Source: Chrysemys picta bellii (lineage: Eukaryota > Chordata > Testudines > Emydidae). Taken from it: a stretch of 64,000 nt of DNA. The notes beneath the pieces were generated by a model that did no database searches, was not told the origin of the DNA, and worked only from the letters and a program-made list of their open reading frames with translations. Below are positions 11,016 to 21,045 of the stretch, one piece after another. Position 1 is the stretch's first letter, and each line of letters opens with the position of its first letter. The position numbers and the translations under genes were made by a program. The stretch is taken from assembly GCF_011386835.1 (NCBI RefSeq), contig NC_088795.1, positions 114,221,434 to 114,285,433 on the forward strand. The letters are read 5' to 3'.

Positions 11016-13249
11016 TAATTAGAGATTGACACAGTGTTTGGATCAGAAGATGATTTTTTTTCAAAATTTGGAAGTGTTTAGAGCTGACATTTTGGTTCAC
11101 ACTCTCTTTAGCTCTACTCTGACCCCTACATATGGCCCATGCATTGGTAACTACAGTGAAGATGACAAACACTGTAAAGATCTCTGATGTGTATCAATGT
11201 TAGTGTTCCTTTACATTTGCTGCTGGACTTTCAAGCTGTGTGGAGTAGACTTTTGATTAGTGTGTGTTCCAGTTACATGCTGTATTTGGTAGGTTCAATT
11301 CTGAATAAAAATTCTGCTTTGTAAACTCATCTGTGATTTCTTGGTGTGCAGCAATAGTGTGGGTATAAACTATACCAGTGTGTTGGTTGGAAAGAATATG
11401 AAGGCAGAAGGCTTGAAAATGAAAAACACAATTTGCTAGTTATAAACCATGCAATGATCATGGAATTGTAATTCAGGTAACTGTCATCAATCTCACCAAG
11501 GCACATTCCGCTATCATTCTAATCCTATGATAGCTGAAGAGCTCAGAAACACCATTAATAATACTTACTAAGTGGTTGGAAAAGTGTTCCTGTCCTGTCC
11601 TGTTGTGTCCCTTCCTGTACATCTTAGAAGTCTTAAAAATTCTACCAGGCCATCATGAGCACAGGGAAATCTGATTTTAAAGTTATTGAAGTCAGATGTG
11701 TGGCAAAGAATGGAAAAGTGAGTTATAGCAATATTCCCAGCACTTTTGGGAAAACCCACAGCCATTTAAAACCCCCAGGTTGTTGCTGTAGCATTCAGAC
11801 AGGACTTGTACCAGTGTACACACTTATGACACCATTTCACCCACCACAAACTAACTTTCACACATAGAGCATATGGGCCAGGGAGTGGTATTCTGTACCC
11901 AGCCTCCATAGTATGGTGTCAAATCCCTTGCGCAGAGGGATAGCTTACATATGGTTGGCTTGGGCATGCTAATAGGGCTAGCACCACACTGCTAAGTAGA
12001 AAGTGGGCTTCATCATATATAGGATCATTAGCCAGTTATTTACTTCACTCAAGCACAATTTTATCCTGATAGGGGGCCAACATCAGTTTGTTCAGACTCA
12101 TCTACCCATGGACAAGTTTGGCAATATGGGGAGACAATAACCTCTGCACGTGGAGCCACCTCCACCAGTCTCCTGTGAGCATCTTTGTGCCTAAATAGGG
12201 ACTAGGAATTGGGCAGAAAAGTCACAAAACCTGATGGTGCAACAGCATGAACCACCAAGGAGGTTTTTGTTTTTGTCCAAAATGCCTGGACTGGCTGTTG
12301 GATTGTGGGATGGGCTCAAGAATTCCTATGCAACCAACTTTGAGTGTGTGGAGTGCATCTTGAAAAGCATCAATGATACTCTATATTAGCAATATAGCAC
12401 AGTTGCTCAGATTGTCCCAGAATGTGCCAGTTGTGCTCGGTGTGGACATGCAAACATGTCTGGAAAATAGTTGTGCTTGGAAATCTATTGTGTGAACATG
12501 CTGAAACTGATGTAGCCAGGTCAGCTGGCTATGTCAAAATGATCTTTGAAATTGGACCCATATAGTAACTGAGTCAGAGGACAACAGTGTTTGTAACTGG
12601 AGCCAGCCAGGAATTTTCCATTGGAGTGCTTTTACGAAAATTCGACTTTTTGTCCTGATTTGGGATGAAAACAAATGTTAATATATCAGAATTTCCCTGG
12701 AACAGAAATTCCAAATTTTGCTGAGCTCTAGTTGTAATTGTGTCTCTGGACTCTGTTTTATTTGTAGTGCAGAGGGAGCCAAACTGTGTTAAAGAATGCT
12801 GCAGACTTTCTAGGGAGGTAATTTGTTGCATAGCTGTGTTATAAATAAATCATCCCTCCCTGAAACCAGAGAACCCTATTTTGACCCTGGGTAAGGTTTT
12901 TGTTTATTTGCATGGGTATAACCTGTAGGCAGCAGTTCTGTACCTAAATATGGTTCCAGTCATCAAGCAGTAAACAGACTTAACTGGTGATATCCACAGC
13001 TTCTAAAGAGAATTGCACAACTAGGCATTTCTCCAAGATCTATTGGCCTACATCAGTCAGTTAAATATAACTTGCAAGAGTATCTCTAATAGCACAGGTT
13101 AGCAACTCCCAGTAATGTTGTGCTTTGGATAAGTGTGATAGCAAATAGCTGTCATCCCTAGTATGGGCAGGGCCTGGATCAAACCTAAACCTTCTGTGCA
13201 GCAGTGGAGAGCAATGCTTAGATAAGCAGGCTTGTCACTTTGCATTATA
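11016..13249. other. No gene recognised
   Basis: About 2.2 kb without a recognisable gene, repeat family or regulatory element. Short frames such as 12574-12831 (minus) show no familiar motif. Confidence 0.5.
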
Positions 13250-13445
13250 AGGCCAAATTGACACACAGTTTTTGTACTGGTATAATTGCTAGTTAGGGGT
13301 CTGATTTTTTTTTTCTGAAATAGTTGCACTGGTTCATCCTCTAGTGTGGATGCAGTTATACTGGTACAGAGGTATTTTACACCAGTATAGCTTATTCCTC
13401 TTCCCTTATGGGAAGAGAAATACCTCAGCATGGGTATTTCCAGGC
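13250..13445. repeat. Interspersed repeat with inverted TACTGGTATAA / TTATACTGGTACA blocks
   Basis: The motifs TACTGGTATAATTGC (about 13277) and GCAGTTATACTGGTAC (about 13352) are inverted relative to each other, as in a short inverted-repeat element. The family is not assigned. Confidence 0.4.
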
Positions 13446-13470
13446 TGAATGGCTTCCTGACTAGCAAAAT

Positions 13471-13882
13471 CAGTGGTGTGCAACCTGCGGCCCATGGGCC
13501 GCCCGCAGCCCATCAGGGTAATCTGCTGGCGGGCCGCAAGACAGTTTGTTTACATTGACCATCCATAGGCACGGCCGCCCACAGCTCCCAGTGGCCGCCA
13601 GCGCAGCAAGCGCGTGCCTGGGGCGGCAAGCCACGGGGGGCGGCTTGCCAGTTGCTGTGAGGGCGGCAGACAGGCAGTATTCGGCGGCATGCCTGCGGGA
13701 GGTCCGCCGGTCCTGCGGCTTCCGCGGCAATTCAGCAGCGGGTACGCCGAAGGTGCGGGACCGGCAGGTCACCCGCAGAAACACCGCCGAATCCGAGTGA
13801 CCAGTGGACCGCCCGGAAGCGTGCCGCCGAAGGCTGCCTGACTGCCGTGCTTGGGGCAGCAAAAAACATAGAGTTGTCCCTG
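13471..13882. mobile_element. hAT-type MITE, apparently a chimera of two families
   Basis: GC- and CpG-rich insert. The left end CAGTGGTGTGCAACCTG belongs to one hAT-like type. From about 13596 the sequence changes to a second type whose right end, TAGAGTTGTCCCTG, matches in style the GAGCCGGCCCTG ends of the element at 17.3 kb. The two ends are not inverted copies of each other, and the 8 bp left flank (AGCAAAAT) is not repeated on the right. Long frames on both strands here come from low stop-codon density. Confidence 0.6.
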
Positions 13883-14324
13883 TGACTGAGTGAATTTGCC
13901 TAATCACTCCCTGCTGTTCTTAATTTCTGGAGGGCTGTGGTTCCTCTCCCCCATAGAATTATATACAATTCCTGGTCCATAGGGATACATAAACCATTAA
14001 TTTAAACAATAAACTCCAAGATACTGAACTTAATTCAGTAAGGTTTGTCCAGAATATTGCAAGAAATTGCCATAATTGTCACAATTGCAATCTGTCAAAA
14101 ACCTGAGACAAATGACAGAGACATAAGCCCATCTTTACCAAGAAGCCTACAAGAAGCTAGCCATCTGCTAATGGCACAGGGTGATAGTTTTTATATCTTT
14201 AATTAAGAAAAACAACAAAAATGCCACACATTCTGTGGAGTATCATCAAAACGTGGTTAATCACCTCACGGCCGCTTCACTTGTTTGTTTGGGTCCCTTT
14301 TCGTTACTATCTATCTAGCAGTTT
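13883..14324. other. No gene recognised
   Basis: Unassigned AT-rich sequence. Confidence 0.5.
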
Positions 14325-14420
14325 GAGGATATAAACTTTTGACAACAGGGACTATGCCTCTTTTTGTTTTGTACAGCACCTAGCACAGTGTGGGCACTCA
14401 TGGAAACCACTAAATTATTA
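14325..14420 (+). repeat. Short interspersed repeat (GTACAGCACCTAGCACAGTG block)
   Basis: Diverged copy of the unit also seen at 4450-4545 and 16685-16800, recognised by the shared CAGCACCTAGCACAGTG block. Confidence 0.5.
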
Positions 14421-14573
14421 TTAACAACAACTCCCATTGGTGCCTAAATACCTTTGAGGGTCTGGGTCGAAGTGCCTTTAACCAGTGATATTCAGCGTGA
14501 TGGCTTTACTTTATGTATGATCTCTCTATGACAGTACTGATTAAGTTATTTTCATTTTTTCTATACATTCTTA

Positions 14574-14899
14574 CTAAGGTTAAGATTTTGTCAAGTTATT
14601 TTTGTCAACAGGTTGAGGGCAATAAACAAAAATTCTAGGGAGCCCGTGACCTGTCTGTGACTTTTACTAAAAATAACTGGAGCGGGAGGTCTGAGAGAGG
14701 AATGACCGCTGGAGTCCCCTGGGGCTGGGGCTGACTGCCAGAGCCCCTCCATCATGGGGGCGTGAGCAATCCCAGCTCCAGCCACGGGGCAGGAGTGCAA
14801 AGCCCCAGTTCCACAGCTGCTGACAGCTGAAGTTGAAGATGTCCCAGAGGTCCGGTAAAGTCACAGAATCCGTGACGTCCAGACTAAATCCTATCCTTA
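14574..14899. mobile_element. Inverted-repeat DNA element (MITE-like)
   Basis: The left end TAAGGTTAAGATTTTGTCA and the inverse of the right end, TAAGGATAGGATTTAGTC, are diverged terminal inverted repeats. Inside, CCCGTGACCTGTCTGTGAC and TCACAGAATCCGTGACGTCC are further mutually inverted blocks. No transposase frame is present, so it is non-autonomous. The superfamily is not assigned. Confidence 0.55.
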
Positions 14900-14984
14900 A
14901 TTATTACACAATCCCTTATTATTAATTAGTTATTATTATAACTCCATTGGGAGTTAAGCACCGGAATACCTACTGAGGATCTGA

Positions 14985-15090
14985 GCCTTAGGTCCTGATC
15001 TTACAAATATGTTCTAGCAGAAGTCAGTTTTCTGTGTGGGTGCAGGGCTCTGCAGTAATCCACGTGTTTGCAAGATCAGGGTTCAAAAGG
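14985..15090. repeat. Palindromic interspersed repeat (GATCTTACAAA / TTTGCAAGATC)
   Basis: The left block GTCCTGATCTTACAAATAT and the right block GTGTTTGCAAGATCAGG are inverted copies. It resembles the element at 16344-16460 in layout. Confidence 0.5.
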
Positions 15091-16224
15091 GCCTAAGCAG
15101 GTCACACTTCATATTTTTAATACAGTATTGCCAAGAAATAATGACAGACAGACAGAGTTATTACTTCAAGGAAGTCATGTAATGTACTTGGATTGAAGAA
15201 CAGTTTTCTATCATACACTGCAGTATTACTATGAAAGTAGCCAGTTCAGCCTAATACCCTAGGTCTAATTATTGGATATTTGCCTCTTCTGATGACTTTT
15301 GATAATAATATCTGACAGAGCTATTTTAGTTGAGAGGCGTGTGATGCACTAATTTAAAGCAATACATACATAGCACTTGCTTTAAAAAAATAAAGCATCA
15401 AGCACATTATTTACCATGATTAAGCACCTACCAATGCAGTTGTAATGTAGCAAAGCAAGCCTTTCTGGTTTGTGAAATGTGCCTCTGCTGAGTCATTGCT
15501 GTTTTTTTAAAAGGTTTGTTATGAATGAAGGCCTGGGCCAATGCCAAATTCCTTGTTTCTGTCTGCTTCTTTTGTTCCCGTAAAAACAATTTAAATCCCT
15601 GGAAATGAGTGTCTTTAAATGAAAACTCGTAAGATCAGAATTAATTAAAAACACCTAAAATAATGTAAAGTCTAAAATCCAAAACAGCTCCCCTAATGAA
15701 TGACCCTATGGATTTTAATATAAGATTCCACCAAAAGTAAAGAAGGTAAAATAGTGAAGCACTGTAATTTACAATGATTACAAGTAGCAGCTATTTATAT
15801 TTTTTACTATTTTTAGTTTATTCTGCAGAACAGGGATTCAGCCCCACACATAAAAATCTTGGGGCAGAGAGGACATGATGAAAATGAGTCCTGCAGCCTC
15901 ACTGAGATTATCATATTGATACTAAGTGAAGGAAGGGAGAAAATATCTCTTCAGTCCCCTCAGTGGTTGGACCTGTTCTGCAGAATGGGTGCATGGAAGA
16001 ACAAAATAATTCATTGACTGAGAACCCAATTTGAATTTTGAACTAAAATGGAAGGTGGAAAGCAAAATTGCAAAAAGAGTCCTATAGGGCAACTTCACAA
16101 CCCACAATCACTAGCCTATACTTCTGAGACAATGTTACATGGAAACAACTGAAAGGGGTGCTGTGATCATACAACTTATGTTTTTAAACCATTCTTTCCT
16201 TTGTTGTTTGTTTTATTTAATATT
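15091..16224. other. No gene recognised
   Basis: AT-rich sequence of about 1.1 kb. No convincing gene, and no repeat that I can name. Confidence 0.5.
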
Positions 16225-16343
16225 TACATTAGCGCTCGGAGAGACAATCAAGACTGGCCCCCAATGTTCTAGGTGTTGAATTTTTAAAAACAAACATATG
16301 ATTGCATAGTCTGTACCTCATAGTGCTTACAATCTAAAGCTCT

Positions 16344-16460
16344 GATCCTGAAAACACTTATGCACATGCTTAACTTAACTAAACTTAATTGAAATCAATG
16401 GGGCTACTCATGCTAGTAAAGTTAAGCATATATGAGTAAATGTTTGCAGGATCAGGCCTA
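16344..16460. mobile_element. Imperfect palindrome, MITE-like
   Basis: The left arm GATCCTGAAAACACTTATGC and the inverse of the right arm (GATCCTGCAAACATTTACTC) match over about 30 bp, with an AATCAATGGGG centre. The length and full-arm complementarity fit a fold-back MITE. Directly upstream (16225-16335) is a diverged copy of the CTTACAATCTAA repeat. Confidence 0.6.
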
Positions 16461-16619
16461 AGGCTCCAATCAAGGAGTTGTCTTCACTGAAGAGTTAACT
16501 TGAGTGTTGCCCCTAACTTAAATTATGTTCATATATAGAAATCCTTAACTTGAATGTAGGTGGTTAGGGCTGGCTAAAAAATAAAAAGAAAGAGAGAGAG
16601 CAAGAGAGAGTGTGTGCAT

Positions 16620-16800
16620 GCCAATAGCCCAGTGACTAGGGTTCTCTCAGTCCTGCGATGTCATGATCCAAGTTCAAGTCCCTGATCCAATACAGTCAGA
16701 CTGTAAGCTCTTCAGGGTGGGGACTGTCTTTTACTCTGTATTGGTACAGTGCCTAGCACAATGGGATCCTGCTCTTGGTTGGGCTTACTACCATAACAAG
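16620..16800 (+). repeat. SINE-like repeat with the TGTAAGCTCTTCAGGGTGGG tail
   Basis: Contains a TTCAAGTCCCTGATCC block like a pol III B-box region, followed by GTAAGCTCTTCAGGGTGGGG and GTGCCTAGCACAATGGG. These blocks recur at 4.45 and 14.3 kb. The family is not assigned. An AG-rich simple run lies just before it, at 16587-16610. Confidence 0.45.
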
Positions 16801-16926
16801 CATGATTAATAACAGATAGAAAAAAATATTTCTACTTACATTAGAAACAGATCTGAGTTATGAAGTTCAGATCCACACTTAGACTTCTCTAGTATTTGGG
16901 TATTTGAAATGTTTAGTCCATTATTT

Positions 16927-17028
16927 GTTTGCAGTGTTATTGTAGCCGTGTTAGTTCCAGGATATTCGAGAGACAAGGTGGGTGAGATAAATGTAAAAGA
17001 TATTACTTCATCCATCTTGTCTCTCTAT
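16927..17028. mobile_element. PLE-related fold-back insertion with 10-bp target duplication
   Basis: A 102-bp insert starting near TTGTAGCCGTGTTAGT, containing GAGAGACAAGGTGGGTGAG and, inverted, CATCTTGTCTCTC. It is flanked by TCCATTATTT at 16917-16926 and 17029-17038. The GTAGCCGTGTTAGT block is shared with the fold-backs at 20.9 and 63.1 kb. Confidence 0.75.
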
Positions 17029-17258
17029 TCCATTATTTATCTACTTTACAATTTCAAAGGCTGGGTATGACATTTTGGGACTGATCATACACACCTGATG
17101 TTGGCAATGCTCCCCTGATTTTCATGCTCTGCTCAGGATGACATTGTCTTTTTTTGAATGCTTCTTAGCACCAACTATCCTGCTTCATCCAGAGTTGATT
17201 CCACGGTAACTACAGCTACTCCATACTTGGTGTACTAACAATTTACTTTCCCAAGTAC

Positions 17259-17507
17259 CAGGGCCGGCTCTAACTTTTTTGCTGCCCCACGCCGCCAGAA
17301 CCCCCCCCCGAGCGCCGCGTCGCCCCCCCCACCAAGCACCGTGCGCCGGAGCGCCCCCCGCCGAGCGCCGTGCCACCGGAGCGCCCCTCCATCCCGCGGA
17401 ATGCCGCGCCGCTCCGCGCTGCCCCCCGCCACCCCAAGATTGGCCGCCCCTTACCAGGTGCCGCCCCAAGCATGTGCTTGGTTGCCTGGTGCCTGGAGCC
17501 GGCCCTG
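17259..17507. mobile_element. hAT-type MITE, 249 bp, perfect 8-bp target duplication
   Basis: The ends CAGGGCCGGCTC and GAGCCGGCCCTG are exact 12-bp inverted repeats. The element is flanked by CCAAGTAC on both sides (17251-17258 and 17508-17515), the 8-bp duplication expected for hAT transposition. The interior is GC-rich and has no transposase. Long frames on both strands here are compositional. Confidence 0.92.
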
Positions 17508-17515
17508 CCAAGTAC

Positions 17516-18590
17516 ATAAGGCTCTTAATCAGCAGTTAACAAACATAGAATAAAAACATTACAGTTGCTGCAACATTCTTTTCCTTCACCCCAAAGCAGG
17601 ATATGACCCATATTTGATACTTTTAGAAAGTTATCTACTGGTTTTCTCTAATGAATCTGTTCCATAATCTGAAAGAAGCAGAGCCAGTAGGTACCACACC
17701 ACATCCATAAGCCATAGTTTCCTATTACTGAGTATTTTGTGCATCATTTCTATAGCTCATTGCACTAGATTGTAAAGTGGCAGAATGATGTGTCTGCACA
17801 AAAGATTCACAAGGATTCATTTTGAAAATATACAAAATAGGTTCGTGAACTTTTATACACTTGGAACATTTTAAAATCATACTGTACATTTTTGTCTGAG
17901 ATATTGGCATATCTTGCCATTCTTGCCAGATACTTACAACTAATCTTTGTGTGTACGTGTGTGGTTTAAAAATACAAGCAACCTCACCACAAGGCCTCTA
18001 ACAACTTCATTCTCTGAGAAATGAATAATATTCAGCACATTTTTTAGAAACTGCATTTCAGTCAACCCTGAAACCTGTCATAGTTATAGTTAATATTTTG
18101 AGAATTTTAACAACTCCAACATGAACTAGGAAAAAGTAGTGTGCGTGGGATCCTGCTGTCTGTCAAAAAATAATACTTATTTTGTGTATTTTATCTTCAG
18201 AGTGCTTTACAGATACTCAGGTATTTTAGGTCCAAACTCTAAGCTCTGTTTGTGCTTTATATATATGACATCTAAAATATGTTAAAATAATGGTAAAGTT
18301 TCAAAGTCAAGCACTTAGAAGTTAGAAAATGCCAGAATTAAGATTACCTGGGTAACACAAATTTACCACCCCCACATTGTGTGTATGTATTATGAGACAG
18401 TCTTTAACTACATTATCGCTTTATTTTTTCCACAGGACACATTCCTCATTCCGTGAATGGATATTTATTCAATATTTCTTTTTATCACCTTGATGCAACG
18501 TGCAGCCTGAAGCCTTATTCAATGCACTGCATCCAAATTCTGCACTCAATACAAAAGTATTAATTTTCTTCTGGGCGTTTTTATGGCGCT
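17516..18590. other. No gene recognised
   Basis: AT-rich, no recognised gene or repeat. Confidence 0.5.
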
Positions 18591-19065
18591 CTCAATATAG
18601 TATCTAGATGCTTCACATACATTTAATGAATATTTGTCTTTACAACTCCACCATGCAATAAGGTGGTATTGTTATCCCCATTTTACAGTTTGGGGAACAG
18701 CGACACAGAGAGAGTAAGGCCAAAGTTGTCAAAAGTGTCCACTAATTTTTGTTATCCAATTTGAGACACCTATGCCCTGATTTTTCAGAGGACTTATTTT
18801 AATAACACTTCATATGTTCAGAACACAGCTCCAGTCAACTTTGGTTGCACCTGTGCTGTGCAATGCGATCAGCACTTTTCAAATCTGACCTTAGGTATCT
18901 CATGTTGTTCATTCAAAAATTGAGGAACACACAATTAGTAGCCAGCTGTGAAAAGTCTGGATTAAATAATTTGCCCAGCATTGCATAGGAACTCTATGGG
19001 AAAGGCTGGGATAGAATCCAGTTCTCAGGGTGTCATTTAATTGCCTTAACTATGAGACCTGTTTT
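18591..19065 (+). mobile_element. MIR-like SINE interrupted by an inverted-repeat element
   Basis: The left part (GTATTGTTATCCCCATTTTA, CAGAGAGAGTAAGG) and right part (AATAATTTGCCCAGCATTGC, GGCTGGGATAGAATCC) are consecutive blocks of a MIR-type SINE. About 240 bp of other sequence lies between them. Confidence 0.6.
18718..18958. mobile_element. Inverted-repeat element nested in a MIR-like SINE
   Basis: The left end CCAAAGTTGTCAAAAGTG and the inverse of the right end, CCAGACTTTTCACAGCTG, form diverged terminal repeats of about 30 bp. There is no coding capacity. The superfamily is not assigned. Confidence 0.55.
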
Positions 19066-19424
19066 CTTCCTGCAATCCCCTGCTTTATTCACTTCATACT
19101 TTCCAGCTTCTGCAACAAATGAACCAGGTATCCTACAGACAACAGACTCCTTCACTACACAACTGATTCATTTCCAGTTTCATGAGCAACCTTAATTTTG
19201 GCATTCCCTAACTCTTAAGTGCTTGACTTTGCAGCCTTAATGTTCTTTTTTTATTGTTCTTTTAACATAATGGTGTGGTTAGTTGGTTGGTTGCTTGCTT
19301 TTTAAATAATATATAAATCTTAATGAACTGAGGTGTTAGGTAGGCAAAGATTTTTGTTTGTTTGTTTAGTTTTAATCTGTGTTCCTTAAACTAATAGTCT
19401 ACACACCTATATGAGGAAGGCTGG

Positions 19425-19510
19425 CAAATAGCATTATCCCCATTTTACAGATGAGGAAATGGAAATGGGTTGCCAAAATCATGTAGATTAGAATCAAGGG
19501 GCTGAATCCT
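19425..19510 (+). repeat. MIR-like SINE fragment
   Basis: Carries ATTATCCCCATTTTACAGAT followed by GAGGAAATGG, a core block of MIR-type SINEs. Confidence 0.5.
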
Positions 19511-19795
19511 CGGATGCACTGAACTCATGTTTGTAGCACATAAGGTGAGTGGGGGAAGTCACATATTTTCTCCCCAATCCTGGGGCTGTCAGGCCCTTAA
19601 AGACTCTAAATTATAGAGGTTGCTTCCTTCCTATTGAGATTACTCTGCTAGCTAAAGACAGGCTGGAGTACTGTGAGCTTTAGTTCTGCTCCTGACATCT
19701 CCCTATGTGGAGAAGGGGAGTAGGTGGCATAGAGATGAGGAGAGCACACATTTCAGTAAGTATTGACAAGGGGTTAACTTGGATATCTTAATCCA

Positions 19796-19985
19796 AGGGA
19801 GGGATAGTTCAGTGGTTTGAGCACTGGCCTGCTAAACCTAGGGTTGTGAGCTCAATCCTTGAGGGGGCCACTTAGGTAGGGATGTGGGGCAAAAATCTGT
19901 TTGGGGATTGGTCCTGCTTTGAGCAAGAGGTTGGACTAGATGACCTCCTGAGGTCCCTTTCAACCCTGACATTCTATGATCTTTC
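19796..19985 (+). mobile_element. tRNA-derived Cry-type SINE with CR1 tail
   Basis: The head contains a pol III A box (TAGTTCAGTGG, 19805-19815) and B box (GAGCTCAATCC, 19848-19858) in tRNA-like spacing. The tail reads GGTTGGACTAGATGACCTCC and ends ACATTCTATGATC, which is the CR1 3' end in sense orientation. That composition lets the SINE use CR1 reverse transcriptase. Such tRNA/CR1 hybrids are known from cryptodiran turtles. Confidence 0.85.
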
Positions 19986-20317
19986 CGTAAGATTTTTTGC
20001 TTGCCTGAGAGAACATGCTATTTTCTCTTATGAAGGAAAGGCCACACCCACCCCAAAAAGGATAATCATTGCCACCCTAGAATGGTGTGAGCCTGTTCCC
20101 ACTGAAATCAATGGCAATACTCCCACTGAGGTCAATGGGAGCAAATAAGAGATTGTCATTAGACTCGACAATCTGCGTGGATTTCTGTAGCTTTCTGTAG
20201 GAATCCAATCGGTCTTCTTGGAGTGTTTTCACTAACTATGAAGAGATGGAGGCTGCTCATGTTCTCAAAAGATAGCATAATTTCAAATAGCTTCTCTGCA
20301 TACAGAAGGAACGGACA

Positions 20318-20533
20318 ATGGTGGCGGCTGCTCTCCCTTGTGTGCTGGGCTGGCTCCGTGGGCTGGTGCAGAGGAGTCGGGGCCTGTGCTCTGCAGGATT
20401 GACAGAAGGACCAGTCTGGAGATCTGCCTGCAGGGATTACAGCTGTGTTTGGCCCATGTGCAAGCAGTGGAGGCTTGCTAAATCTTTTGCTACCTGGGCA
20501 CCTCCAGGGACAATTTGTTCCAAAGACTTTTAA
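20318..20533 (+). other. Unassigned 71-codon open frame
   Basis: An ATG in good context (GACAATGG) opens a frame whose first 28 residues (MVAAALPCVLGWLRGLVQRS and on) have the Ala/Leu/Arg make-up of a mitochondrial targeting peptide. The rest (CRDYSCVWPMCKQWRLAKSF) is not recognised. There is no intron, partner exon or poly(A) evidence. It may be a decayed processed pseudogene or chance. Confidence 0.2.
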
Positions 20534-20897
20534 TCTGTTTTCTATTTTGTGTATCTTTTGTCTTCACCAAACCAGGTCAGTACATCTGAAAGTAAAGCTG
20601 TCATCCTTAAAAGTCTACTACCAAACAGGATTAGCCACACATACCAGTTCCAAAGCATGCTGATAATAGGCAAAATTCCTACCTGACTCCAGCTTTAAAG
20701 AGTTTATACCATAAAGCCTGATAGTCCTTCTAATTGCAATCCAACTAGTTGAACTGAAGAGGCTATTCTTATTCATGTTAATGTCTAATAATATTGTGAA
20801 TCTTACTATGTTTTTAGACTCAGTAATATCATGCCACAGTGAGCTCCACCAGTTAATTATACAGTGCATTGCAAAATTTAACCTCTTAGTTTTGAGT

Positions 20898-21033
20898 ACT
20901 TGTGGCACCGTAGAGACTAACAAATTTATTAGAGCATAAGTTTTCGTGGACTACAGCCCACTTCTTCGGATGCATAAACTCCTGTTCTTTTTGCGGATAC
21001 AGACTAACACGGCTGCTACTCTGAAACCTGTCA
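20898..21033. mobile_element. PLE-related insertion with 12-bp target duplication
   Basis: A 136-bp insert containing GAGACTAACAAATTTATTAG, CCCACTTCTTCGGATGCAT and, at the right end, GACTAACACGGCTGCTACTC. It is flanked by TTAGTTTTGAGT at 20886-20897 and 21034-21045. Its blocks match the 3' tail of the PLE at 9.4 kb. Confidence 0.85.
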
Positions 21034-21045
21034 TTAGTTTTGAGT

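Noticed and set aside
13470..13907. 145-codon minus-strand frame and two plus-strand frames
   Set aside because: All three fall in the CpG-rich hAT chimera and have Arg/Ala/Gly-rich, low-information composition.
17185..17553. Long overlapping open frames on both strands in GC-rich DNA
   Set aside because: They lie within or around the hAT MITE at 17259-17507; high GC lowers stop density and no frame shows a domain.
19796..19870. Functional tRNA gene
   Set aside because: A and B boxes are present, but the cloverleaf is not maintained and the unit continues into a CR1 tail, so it is a SINE.
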